Source: Thermocladium sp049965935
Lineage (GTDB): Archaea; Thermoproteota; Thermoprotei; Thermoproteales; Thermocladiaceae
Assembly: GCA_049965935.1 (NCBI GenBank)
Contig: JBMFVP010000032.1
Span: forward strand, 1 to 18,193
Length of the DNA stretch: 18,193 bases
Direction of reading: 5' to 3'
Made by a program: the position numbers and the translations under genes. The notes beneath the pieces are model-generated. The model was not told where the DNA came from. It saw nothing but the letters and a program-made list of their open reading frames with translations, and did not search any database. Shown in pieces: positions 6,681 through 13,934 of the stretch (its first letter is position 1; each line of letters opens with the position of its first letter).

Positions 6681-6692
6681 CGGTTAAAAACT
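6681..6692 (-). promoter_or_regulatory. TATA box of the rrp41-rrp42 operon
   Basis: agtttttaaccg on the minus strand, centred about 26 bases before the ATG at 6661. Confidence 0.55.
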
Positions 6693-6707
6693 TTAAGGAA
6701 CCTAGCA

Positions 6708-7187
6708 TTAGAGAGCCCAGAACATCTTTAAGAGCCCCTTTCTTCGTAGAACCAAGATCCTCCAGATGACATATATTATCATGACCTGACCCATATCGAT
6801 ATAGGTAAGGGGATGACCAATTGTGTGAATCACAAATATCAATGGATAAAAGCTTAGGGGTGCTCCTATGGTAAATAAGTAAAGGTAATTAAATACTGTG
6901 AAGGCGAGTCCAATGATTATTGATAATGCGTCAGCGGTGGATAAAGGCTTTATTATATATATTATTATTAGGGATAACCAAGACAAAAAAAGGAGGGAAG
7001 CGGCCCGCCACATAATGATATAGAGGGGAGTAGCTTGAGTCTGTATTATGGAGCCACTTACATAAATCACGTACCAATACCTGGGCTCAACGGAGAACAT
7101 CAACTCGACTGGAAATAGAAATGCAATGACTATGCTAGATACTATAATTATGCTGGCCAATGCAGTCAATAAATAGGCAATCCGCAT
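6708..7187 (-). CDS. Orphan membrane protein, 4-5 helices
   Basis: 159 aa, strongly hydrophobic. Predicted helices lie at about 5-26, 57-79, 87-106, 110-128 and 132-148; the loop at about 31-55 is the only long soluble part and is probably extracytoplasmic, while the basic C-terminus (RRKGLLK, 148-154) suggests a cytoplasmic end. A His-containing HTIGHP turn (121-126) stands out between the last helices. No family is recognised. The ATG at 7187 is supported by a TATA box 25 bases upstream. It lies 46 bases before rrp41 in the same direction, but rrp41 has its own promoter, so shared transcription is not required. Confidence 0.65.
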   Translation of the reverse strand: MRIAYLLTALASIIIVSSIVIAFLFPVELMFSVEPRYWYVIYVSGSIIQTQATPLYIIMWRAASLLFLSWLSLIIIYIIKPLSTADALSIIIGLAFTVFNYLYLFTIGAPLSFYPLIFVIHTIGHPLTYIDMGQVMIIYVIWRILVLRRKGLLKMFWAL

Positions 7188-7207
7188 ATCGAACTCTGAA
7201 GTTCAGC

Positions 7208-7217
7208 ATTTATAAGG
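7208..7217 (-). promoter_or_regulatory. TATA box of the membrane protein gene
   Basis: ccttataaat on the minus strand, centred about 25 bases before the ATG at 7187. Confidence 0.55.
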
Positions 7218-7376
7218 CTTAAGCAATATGATTTTTATTAATGGTTTCTTATCCTAAGGATTAAGCGATCCCATTAAGGACTTTATTATTTGCCGCAAGC
7301 GAACACGGTTCAAGGCCTCAGTGCACCATTTTGATTGTTTTATTGCGCTAACTGTTTCTCTACATAAATGGGCAAA

Positions 7377-7387
7377 AATTTATAAAT
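7377..7387 (+). promoter_or_regulatory. TATA box of the Roadblock-like gene
   Basis: aatttataaat, centred 33 bases before the TTG at 7415 (39 before the TTG at 7421). A second A/T box, atttatat (about 7396-7403), lies too close to those starts. Bases 7218-7376 show only a small near-palindrome (around cttatcctaaggattaag) and no gene. Confidence 0.45.
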
Positions 7388-7414
7388 CAGGGCGCATTTA
7401 TATAGCCTAGGGAT

Positions 7415-7831
7415 TTGATATTGGTAATTTATGTTTCGCCCGACAATAAGGTGACGGAGACAACGCCCTCAATGGAGCTTAAAAAACTTTTGCTCACAGA
7501 GCTAATAGACGGCGAGGTTATAGTTGGTGCCGCAATAATTAATTCATCAAATGTCCCGCTTCTACATCACCTCCCAAACACCCTCACCGTTAAATCCTTC
7601 CGCGGCGTCCTAAGCCTCCTTGAGTTCGTCCAACGATCTCGAAAAGTCTCCGATGACCTCCTCGGCAACTTCCAATATCTATTAATCAAATACAACAATT
7701 TTAAGGTTGCTTTCTTTAATATGTCCGACAAGGGTTGGCTAATAGTTTTCGTTAATCCCATATGGCATGTGGAGAATGTGATGACCAAGATAAGGCAATT
7801 CATAATTAAATCAATGAAGTACATTGAGTAG
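7415..7831 (+). CDS. Roadblock/LC7-like small protein
   Basis: Up to 138 aa from a TTG at 7415; the in-frame TTG at 7421, GTG at about 7451 or ATG at 7472 are alternatives, and the promoter position favours the first two. The pattern of a strand VIVGAAIINSSNVPLLHHLP (35-54), an amphipathic helix (62-75), then paired strands YLLIKYNNFKVAFFN (88-102) and GWLIVFVNPIWHVENVMTKIRQFI (107-130) resembles the profilin-like Roadblock/LC7 fold, which in archaea and bacteria often partners small Ras-like GTPases. No GTPase gene is adjacent, so the partner is unknown. It is transcribed alone and ends at a strong T-tract. The fold call rests on pattern only. Confidence 0.6.
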   Translation: MILVIYVSPDNKVTETTPSMELKKLLLTELIDGEVIVGAAIINSSNVPLLHHLPNTLTVKSFRGVLSLLEFVQRSRKVSDDLLGNFQYLLIKYNNFKVAFFNMSDKGWLIVFVNPIWHVENVMTKIRQFIIKSMKYIE

Positions 7832-7872
7832 TAATTCCATACTTCTGCTAATTTTTAAAATAAACCATTCTA

Positions 7873-7894
7873 TCTTTTCTTTTTTTCCCTTTTT
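7873..7894 (+). terminator. T-rich transcription terminator
   Basis: A pyrimidine run tcttttctttttttcccttttt starts about 40 bases after the stop of the Roadblock-like gene. T-tracts on the non-template strand terminate archaeal RNA polymerase. Its far end touches the stop of the convergent HMG-CoA reductase gene. Confidence 0.6.
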
Positions 7895-9138
7895 CAATTA
7901 TGTTTTCCAGCTCTGCCTAATTTATTATGTGCAACCGCTAATTCCTGCCTAGCCAATGCTAATAATAAATTCAACTCCCCGGCCAACACAGCCGCACCGA
8001 TTATTTCAGCTAGCCTAACCGCGCTGGATCCAGGGGCGCCGCTTCCATCCACGCCCATTAATCTAAGCGCCTCTCTCTGGGTTGGTAATGCCGTGCCACC
8101 GCCCACTGTACCCACCTCTAGGCTGGGGAGAGTGATGGATATGTATAGATGATCACCGCGATCCTCTGCCCAAGTAATTCCCATGCTTGACTCAACTACT
8201 TGAGCCACATCTTGGCCTGTCGCTATGAATATTGCGGTGACCACATTTGCAAAATGCGCATTAAATCCGTAGGAGTGAGCCATGGCTGACCCCAGCAGAT
8301 TCTTTCTATTATTAACATCGACAATCCTGGCAGGGGTAACCCCCAGACTCTTCTCCAAGTACTCACGACTAATTAGAGCCTCGCTTATCACTGTTTTTCC
8401 GCGGCCAAGCAGGAAATCCACAGCACTAGCCTTCTTATCCACGCACATATTTCCGCTTAACGCTACTAGTACGGCATCGGGGAAACCATTCATTATTAGT
8501 TGGGCAGCCTTATCGGTGGCCACCGTCACCATATTCATCCCCATAGCATCGCCCGTGAAGTATGAGAACCTAAGCCATACATTATTGCCGGACATGAATG
8601 GTTCTACCCTTAAAAGCCGTAGATGAGAGCTGGTCGACTCGGCCTCTCTGCGTATGGCATCCATATTATCGTTAACCCATTTAATGAATTCCACGGCAGA
8701 TGATACATCGCTGAGCCTGAAGATCGGGGCGCGCGTCATCTCGTTCCTGATCACGAAGCTGCGTGCACCGCCGTTATCCGTGATTACCTTGGCCCCCCTA
8801 TTTATTGAAGCTATTAATGCGCCTTCTGTGGTGGCAAGCGGTATGAAGACTTCGCCATTGACTTGGGAGCCCTTTACCAATAATGGACCGGCAACGCCCA
8901 TTGGAATCTGGGCTGATCCTATGGTGTTTTCCGCGTTTCTGCCTACGACCTTATTGAAATCCAGCACGGTGCTGCCTATATTGCTTAGCTTCACGCCGAG
9001 CTTGTGCTCAAGATAAATTCGCCTAATTTCCGTGGCCTTATTAGAATCCCCAATTAATTTATCTAATTCATGCATCTTCACCTTGCCGTTGAGCAAGTCG
9101 TTCAGCATCGGCTCGTAATTGCCGTGGGATTGATCCAT
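7894..9138 (-). CDS. hmgA: HMG-CoA reductase, class I
   Basis: 414 aa, the typical archaeal class I size without a membrane anchor. It reduces HMG-CoA to mevalonate, the committed step to isoprenoid lipids, in the cytosol, probably with NADPH. Catalytic residues can be placed: E105 in PLATTEGAL, K235 in CVDKKAS, D310 in ATGQDVAQ and H404 in AVAHNKLGR. Also visible are ENTIG (70-74), the cofactor motif GDAMGMN (196-202) and the Gly-rich GTVGGGT (343-349). The ATG at 9138 follows a TATA box by 25 bases, so the gene is transcribed separately from the TPR gene 36 bases upstream. Together with HMG-CoA synthase at 10060-11100 it forms a mevalonate cluster. Confidence 0.96.
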   Translation of the reverse strand: MDQSHGNYEPMLNDLLNGKVKMHELDKLIGDSNKATEIRRIYLEHKLGVKLSNIGSTVLDFNKVVGRNAENTIGSAQIPMGVAGPLLVKGSQVNGEVFIPLATTEGALIASINRGAKVITDNGGARSFVIRNEMTRAPIFRLSDVSSAVEFIKWVNDNMDAIRREAESTSSHLRLLRVEPFMSGNNVWLRFSYFTGDAMGMNMVTVATDKAAQLIMNGFPDAVLVALSGNMCVDKKASAVDFLLGRGKTVISEALISREYLEKSLGVTPARIVDVNNRKNLLGSAMAHSYGFNAHFANVVTAIFIATGQDVAQVVESSMGITWAEDRGDHLYISITLPSLEVGTVGGGTALPTQREALRLMGVDGSGAPGSSAVRLAEIIGAAVLAGELNLLLALARQELAVAHNKLGRAGKHN

Positions 9139-9157
9139 AAAATACTTGAAATCGATT

Positions 9158-9168
9158 AAATTAATAAG
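9158..9168 (-). promoter_or_regulatory. TATA box of HMG-CoA reductase
   Basis: cttattaattt on the minus strand, centred about 25 bases before the ATG at 9138, within the short gap after the TPR gene. Confidence 0.55.
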
Positions 9169-9174
9169 TTTCCT

Positions 9175-9795
9175 CTATTGGGACTTGCGGAGTCTATCTA
9201 TTGCTTCCCTCGCCAGCTTATTGTTTCTATTGAGTTTTATGGCGGTTTGGTACCAATTGATTGCCTCATCCATCTCACCCTTCTCCTCCTTTATGAAGCC
9301 TAGGAGAAACGCCACGTCATCTTTCATGCGCTCCATTTTCCTAACTTCGTTTAAATCCATCTCGGCTAAATCAAGATAATCGGGCCTGGGATCATTTTTG
9401 TACAATATCACATAGGATAATGCCCTGTTGAAGAGGGAATTCTTCTTGTTTTGATTCCTCTCTATTGCCATTGTGTATGCCTTAATCGCATTCTCATAAT
9501 CATCATTGTCAAACATGAAGCCGGCGGCCTTATAGAAGAACTTGGATTTAATGCAGCGAGGTAGATCATCATAATCAATAACGCCGTCATCTATCAACCC
9601 ATAAACTACTATGTATATTATCTTCAATATATCCTTCTCCTTCTCCTTACAAGATAATTTAACTATATTACGAACATCAACTGGGCGAATGACGCCTGAC
9701 TTAACTAATTGAGGAATTATCATCCAGGAAAGAGATCTGTTCTCCGGACTCTCATCAATTAAATCCTCATACTCTATTCCCTTCCGCAAATTCAC
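9175..9795 (-). CDS. Tetratricopeptide-repeat protein
   Basis: 206 aa from a GTG at 9795. The N-terminal third (about 1-80) is acidic and unrecognised, with an ILKIIYIVVYGLI stretch at about 56-68 that is probably a buried helix. It is followed by three TPR-like units at about 84-117 (ending YENAIKAYTMAIERN), 118-155 and 160-193 (DEAINWYQTAIKLNRNN). TPR arrays mediate protein-protein binding; no enzyme motif is seen. It lies between HMG-CoA synthase and HMG-CoA reductase on the same strand but has its own A/T box about 24 bases upstream, so a role in the mevalonate pathway is only suggested by position. Confidence 0.75.
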   Translation of the reverse strand: MNLRKGIEYEDLIDESPENRSLSWMIIPQLVKSGVIRPVDVRNIVKLSCKEKEKDILKIIYIVVYGLIDDGVIDYDDLPRCIKSKFFYKAAGFMFDNDDYENAIKAYTMAIERNQNKKNSLFNRALSYVILYKNDPRPDYLDLAEMDLNEVRKMERMKDDVAFLLGFIKEEKGEMDEAINWYQTAIKLNRNNKLAREAIDRLRKSQ

Positions 9796-9813
9796 AGGTA
9801 AACAATAGGTATG

Positions 9814-9825
9814 CCTTAATTAAAT
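9814..9825 (-). promoter_or_regulatory. TATA box of the TPR gene
   Basis: atttaattaagg on the minus strand, centred about 24 bases before the GTG at 9795. Confidence 0.5.
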
Positions 9826-9881
9826 ACTTTACTACGTAGAATAAACCGCTTCATCACATCCCCAATTAAGCGAAATTCCCT

Positions 9882-9937
9882 GAATGAGAAACTCATTCCT
9901 AACGACTCTCTAATTAATGCTTCTCATGATTTGAGAA
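9882..9937. other. Two hairpins with mutually exclusive pairings
   Basis: In the gap 9796-10059, gaatgag-aaa-ctcattc (9882-9898) is a perfect 7-bp hairpin and ttctca-tgatt-tgagaa (9921-9937) a perfect 6-bp hairpin. Atgagaa (about 9884-9890) can pair instead with ttctcat (9921-9927), which would undo both. On the minus strand an A/T box (gtatttaagtt, about 9945-9957) lies just upstream, so these could sit in a leader of the TPR gene or in a small RNA. No gene is seen in the rest of this gap. Confidence 0.3.
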
Positions 9938-10059
9938 TGTAGCTATAACTTAAATACGGTGGAATTGCATCCTTCCTTGAAGGAGCTGGTAGTTCTTTTT
10001 ATAAAGAGAGGGCTTATTTAGCTTCTAACGGAGAAATAACGAGCTTATTTTGCCTCTGA

Positions 10060-11100
10060 TTAATGCATCCTTATCAATTTCCTATACTTTAGGTAATATG
10101 AGTAATCTATATACGTCTTCTCGGCCAGGTACTGCTCCACGGTCTTGCCAATACGGGCCTTCTCCGCGATGAGGTCCGTTGTCTCAATATAAAACGCATT
10201 AGCGCCGGCGCCGCTGCCGAATGGGACCATCAATATCTTGGCGCCAGGCTTCGCCTTCTCCAAAACATTAGCTAGACCCATTAATGCTGCTGCGCTATAA
10301 GTGTTACCGATCTTATCTACAACTATGCCATCCTTCACTTTCTCGAGGGGGAATCCCAATATTGAGGCGGCCCTTAATGGGAATCTCGCGTTAGGTTGAT
10401 GGAAAATGGCGTAATCAAAGTCTGTTGGCTTCATGCCGAGCTTTGCCATTAATTCCTTGGCAGCAGTCACCACGTGCCTGAAGTAGGCTGGTTCACCGGT
10501 GAATCCCTCGCCATGGACCGGGAATGGGTATCCCTCCCTCCTCCAGAAGTCTGGAGTATCGCTGACAAATGGGTGTACAGTCTTTATCTCTGCCACCACG
10601 TTCTCTGAGCCTATCACATACGCCGCTGCGCCGGTGCCTACGCTGTACTCTAAATGCTCGCCGGGTTCTCCCTGGGAGGCGTCGGTTCCTATCGCTAATC
10701 CGTACCTTATCATTCCTGACTTAACGAGACCCATTGCGGATATTATCGAGTCGGAGCCGGCTTTACATGCGAATTCCAGGTCAGCCGTGAAAACATTGTG
10801 AGATGCACCCAATGCATCTATTAGTATGGAGGAAATAGGCTTTACAGCGTATGGCTTAGATTCCGAGCCTACGAATATTGCGCCTATGTCCCCGGCATTT
10901 ATGCCTGCACGCATTATGGCTATTCTACCTGCTTCCACTGACATGGTTACCGTGTCCTCATCGAAGAGCCCCACTGCCTTCTCCTCAACGAGGTACATGT
11001 CCTTTATCCTGAGGGGGTCATCTCCCCAGGACTCGGCTATCTCCTTGGTCTTTATCCTGTACCTGGGTATATATGTGCCCCAACCAACTATGCCTATCAT
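10060..11100 (-). CDS. HMG-CoA synthase (archaeal type)
   Basis: 346 aa, the archaeal length (formerly UPF0219). It condenses acetyl-CoA with acetoacetyl-CoA to HMG-CoA. The catalytic triad can be placed at E80 (VGSESKPYAVKP), C112 (ADLEFACKAGSD) and H234 (FHQPNARFP), and the C-terminal GSGAGANAFYIE strand is typical. All catalytic residues are intact, unlike the thiolase homologue two genes upstream. The start overlaps the DUF35 stop by 4 bases (ATGA), matching the known archaeal arrangement in which thiolase, DUF35 and HMG-CoA synthase form one complex that channels acetoacetyl-CoA (described for a methanogen). It is the last gene of the operon. Confidence 0.95.
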   Translation of the reverse strand: MIGIVGWGTYIPRYRIKTKEIAESWGDDPLRIKDMYLVEEKAVGLFDEDTVTMSVEAGRIAIMRAGINAGDIGAIFVGSESKPYAVKPISSILIDALGASHNVFTADLEFACKAGSDSIISAMGLVKSGMIRYGLAIGTDASQGEPGEHLEYSVGTGAAAYVIGSENVVAEIKTVHPFVSDTPDFWRREGYPFPVHGEGFTGEPAYFRHVVTAAKELMAKLGMKPTDFDYAIFHQPNARFPLRAASILGFPLEKVKDGIVVDKIGNTYSAAALMGLANVLEKAKPGAKILMVPFGSGAGANAFYIETTDLIAEKARIGKTVEQYLAEKTYIDYSYYLKYRKLIRMH

Positions 11101-11513
11101 GACTCACACCCCTTAATTGAGCGGAACTTATACCCGTAATAAATTATGCCGTGCTCCCCATCCTCCTTAACACGCCTAAACACTACCTCCATTGGCGTGC
11201 CCAGCTTAAGGACATCCGGGGTTGGACAATCAACTATTTGACCCATTAGCTTTACTCCCCCTAGGTCCACTACCCCAATGAGGAGTGGGCGCTGCTTCTC
11301 GAAATCCACGGGGACGCTCCTGAGAACCGTTAGGCTGACTAGAGAACCTTGTCGGGGCAGCTCATAATCCTCTAGAACCGAGTTGCCGCAGTCACATACC
11401 TTTCGCGGCGGGAAGTATATCTTGCCGCACTTTCGGCACTTGGATGCAGTTAATCTATAGTACTGCTGGGTTCTCCTCCAGTACTTTGGTATGGATAGGT
11501 TCTGCTCCACCAT
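11097..11513 (-). CDS. DUF35 zinc-ribbon/OB-fold scaffold protein
   Basis: 138 aa. An N-terminal helix with PKYWRRTQQYYRL (9-21) leads to a zinc ribbon with C26, C29, C40 and C42, then an OB fold with GSLVSLTVLRSVP (about 56-68) and PLLIGVVDLGGVKLMGQIV. The second Cys pair is C-x-C rather than the usual CxxC. In a methanogen the DUF35 protein bridges thiolase and HMG-CoA synthase and provides a shared CoA site; the same operon order here suggests the same job. It lies 2 bases after the thiolase-like gene and overlaps HMG-CoA synthase by 4 bases. Confidence 0.9.
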   Translation of the reverse strand: MVEQNLSIPKYWRRTQQYYRLTASKCRKCGKIYFPPRKVCDCGNSVLEDYELPRQGSLVSLTVLRSVPVDFEKQRPLLIGVVDLGGVKLMGQIVDCPTPDVLKLGTPMEVVFRRVKEDGEHGIIYYGYKFRSIKGCES

Positions 11514-11515
11514 GA

Positions 11516-12670
11516 CTAGTCGCCTCGCCTCAATGCAGTAACTATGCTTTCTTGATCTATTCCAACCATATCATGAACCAGAGCGGCATCGGCGTTAAGT
11601 GATTCGAATGGCTTTTCCCCCCTTAACTGCACCACCGAACTTATTAATTGATATAGACCTGAAGCCCCTATTGGGAAACCCATGGCCTTTAAACCGCCAT
11701 CCATGTTAACCACCACCTTGCTTCCCGGATCAAATGCTCCATCCCTCATCAATCTGGGAGCCATTCCTTGAGGCGAGAAACCCATGGCTTCCAGACTCAT
11801 TAATCCAATTATGCTATACGTGTCATGCACATTTATCACTCGAATGTCTTCAAGCTTCATTCCTGACTCGGCTAATGCTTGATCAACTGCAGGCTTAACG
11901 GACTCCAACGCTGCATACGTCTGTTTTGATGCGAAGTATGCGGAGCCGACTCCCATTCCTGCCCCGCTTACCTGTATTATTGCATCCCTCTTATTGGGCT
12001 CGCTGCACACTATGATGGCCGCGGATCCATCCACATAGGGCGCCATATCGTATAGCCTTAATGGATCGGCCACCAACTCCGATTCCAGTATGTCCTTCAT
12101 CTTCACTGCCTTCTTGAAGTATGCATTGGGGTTTTGGGCGCCCCGTTCATGCATTTTGAGGGGCCATATGGCTATATCCTCATACGAGTACTCATACTTA
12201 TTCATGTATTCCCTAGCCATTATGGCTGCCTGAGCTGCTGGAGTCACTCCGAAGAAGGCTTCATACTCGCTGTTTGTGGAGAATGAGATGAATTTATTGA
12301 GCTTGGTTGATGTAACTTCATGGGGCTTCTCTATGCCTACCACCATCACGCAGCCCCCCTTTAATTTAACATCATTCACTGCAGCAAGCATGGCTAGGCT
12401 GCTGGAACCATCGCCGTTCTCCACCCTCATTGTTGGCACATCCTTTAATCCTATGTATTCCCTTAATACGTTCCCAGCATTCAATTGCTCAGACGTCAGT
12501 TCCATTAAGGCCGATGCCATGTAAATCATTCGTATTCTAGGATTACCGGCTGCCTCCAGTGCCTTCAGCGTTGATTCAGCGAATAGTTCAGTTATGCCTT
12601 TCTCGTAATGCCTACTTGGAGGCACGGAGGCGTAACCATTTATGTAAACGCCTGTCGTAATTAACACCAA
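11516..12670 (-). CDS. Thiolase homologue lacking catalytic Cys and His
   Basis: 384 aa, first gene of the operon with DUF35 and HMG-CoA synthase. The fold is that of archaeal acetoacetyl-CoA/SCP-x-type thiolases: MRVE-x(5)-SSLA (81-93), EYEAFFGVTPAAQAAIMAREYM (135-156), ELVADPLRLYDMAPYVDGSAA (198-218), NVHDTYSIIGLMSLEAMGF (280-298) and GGLKAMG-x-PIGASG (325-338). However, the nucleophile position, normally Cys in an ACASG-type motif, is Asp87 (NGDGS), and the GHP histidine is Phe332 (GFP). The C-terminal GGTGG-type loop is also lost (HDMVGIDQES, 366-375). HD (282-283) remains. It is therefore probably inactive as a thiolase and may act structurally or in CoA binding. The start is TTG 12670 or GTG 12667, both about 25-28 bases from the TATA box. 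Confidence 0.85.
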   Translation of the reverse strand: MVLITTGVYINGYASVPPSRHYEKGITELFAESTLKALEAAGNPRIRMIYMASALMELTSEQLNAGNVLREYIGLKDVPTMRVENGDGSSSLAMLAAVNDVKLKGGCVMVVGIEKPHEVTSTKLNKFISFSTNSEYEAFFGVTPAAQAAIMAREYMNKYEYSYEDIAIWPLKMHERGAQNPNAYFKKAVKMKDILESELVADPLRLYDMAPYVDGSAAIIVCSEPNKRDAIIQVSGAGMGVGSAYFASKQTYAALESVKPAVDQALAESGMKLEDIRVINVHDTYSIIGLMSLEAMGFSPQGMAPRLMRDGAFDPGSKVVVNMDGGLKAMGFPIGASGLYQLISSVVQLRGEKPFESLNADAALVHDMVGIDQESIVTALRRGD

Positions 12671-12689
12671 CAGTCACAGAACTCAAAGG

Positions 12690-12700
12690 GTTATTAAACG
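12690..12700 (-). promoter_or_regulatory. TATA box of the thiolase-like/DUF35/HMG-CoA synthase operon
   Basis: cgtttaataac on the minus strand, centred about 25 bases before the TTG at 12670. No other gene signal is seen in 12701-12820, only A/T-rich simple sequence and short palindromes. Confidence 0.5.
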
Positions 12701-12823
12701 TTTAGCCCAAAATTAATGATGAATCATAGCCCAACTCCATCCCCATCATAATGATCCCATCGCCATCCTCATTTTATGCTGGTAATAATAATGAGCATAA
12801 TAATGGTTCTCCTTCTCGTCAAT

Positions 12824-12833
12824 GCTTATTAAG
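12824..12833 (+). promoter_or_regulatory. TATA box of the FAD oxidoreductase
   Basis: gcttattaag, centred about 35 bases before the ATG at 12864, which would leave a short leader of roughly 9 bases containing a gggataagg stretch. Confidence 0.4.
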
Positions 12834-12863
12834 TAGAGCCGAGCCGGCGTTCCTGGGATAAGG

Positions 12864-13922
12864 ATGAAGTTCGCCCTAAAATGCTCACCTGGGCAAAGCA
12901 TCATTAAGAAGGGGAAGAGGGTTGCGATAATAGGCGCTGGGCCGGCTGGGTTGGGCGCGGCCGGCTACCTCATATGTAAGGGGTATGATGTTGAGATCTA
13001 CGATAAGCTGCCGGAGCCCGGTGGATTAACCATTTTTGGAATACCAGCATGGAGATTGCCAAGGGATAATATAAGGGCTGGAATAAAGGAATTAATGGAT
13101 TTGGGAGTTATATTTCATAATAAGGTTAAAGTCGTGGGGGATGCGGATGATCACCAAGATGGAGATGAATTCGCTGAGAAGAAGATAAGTCTCGAGGATG
13201 TGATAAACTCATTCAACGCCACGCTAATAGCGACTGGCACATGGAAATCAAGGGAACTCGGGGTGCCGGGCGATAAATTAAGGGGGAGCTACTTGGCGCT
13301 GGATTTCCTTTACAGGATATATGCCCATGAGAACGGATACTTACCGCCCGAGGCTGTGTATAAGGTAGGTAACGCGGTTGCAGTAATAGGGGCTGGATTA
13401 ACGGCTGTCGATGCCGCGTTGGAGTCTCAAATGAAGGGCGCAAGCGATGTGGAAGTCATGTATAGAAGAACCATAAACGAGGCGCCGGCCGGCAAGGCAG
13501 AGATAAATAGGTTGATTCAGAAGGGGATTAAATTCATTGAATTAACGAATCCTGTTGAGGTGCTTGGGAAAGAAAGCGTTGAGGCATTAAAGCTCATTAA
13601 GATGAAGCTTGGTAAACCCGATAAATCAGGCAGGCCAGCCCCAGAGCCTATTCCTGGATCCGAGTACGTGGTTCCAGTGAATAACGTGATATCGGCCACC
13701 GGCGAGTTGCCTACGCCGCCATTCAAGGACGGCTATGCAGGAATAAAGCTGAGGCACAATAATTCAGTGGAGGTTGATGGCAAATTCAGGACAACTAGAA
13801 AAGGAGTATTCGCTGCAGGTGATGTGGCCACTGGGCCATCCCTAATCGGGAAGGCGCTCGCCACGGGCATAAAGGCTGCGGGCGCAATCGAGGAGTACTT
13901 GGAGACCGGCAACTGGCAGTGA
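12864..13922 (+). CDS. GltD-like FAD/NAD(P)-dependent oxidoreductase
   Basis: 352 aa. Two dinucleotide-binding domains: an FAD motif VAIIGAGPAGLGAAGYL (20-36) followed by EPGGLTIFGIPAWRLPRD (51-68), an NAD(P) motif VAVIGAGLTAVDAAL (172-186), and the closing FAD motif GVFAAGDVATGPSLIGKALATG (314-335). The pattern matches the small subunit of glutamate synthase and its relatives (NfnB, SudA). Unlike bacterial GltD (about 470 aa) it lacks the N-terminal 4Fe-4S domain; only 17 residues precede the FAD motif. It therefore probably moves electrons between NAD(P)H and an unidentified partner. No large glutamate synthase or ferredoxin gene is adjacent. An acidic insertion (about 92-107) separates the first FAD half from LEDVINS. 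The enzyme class is secure, the substrate not. Confidence 0.82.
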   Translation: MKFALKCSPGQSIIKKGKRVAIIGAGPAGLGAAGYLICKGYDVEIYDKLPEPGGLTIFGIPAWRLPRDNIRAGIKELMDLGVIFHNKVKVVGDADDHQDGDEFAEKKISLEDVINSFNATLIATGTWKSRELGVPGDKLRGSYLALDFLYRIYAHENGYLPPEAVYKVGNAVAVIGAGLTAVDAALESQMKGASDVEVMYRRTINEAPAGKAEINRLIQKGIKFIELTNPVEVLGKESVEALKLIKMKLGKPDKSGRPAPEPIPGSEYVVPVNNVISATGELPTPPFKDGYAGIKLRHNNSVEVDGKFRTTRKGVFAAGDVATGPSLIGKALATGIKAAGAIEEYLETGNWQ

Positions 13923-13934
13923 GACCTTGGGGGG

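Noticed and set aside
7300..7335. ggttcaa followed by gcacca, resembling a tRNA 3' end
   Set aside because: No T stem forms, and no acceptor, D or anticodon arms are found upstream.
12711..12760. ATGATGA-containing palindromic stretch as a C/D box sRNA
   Set aside because: No D box CTGA follows at a usable distance on either strand.
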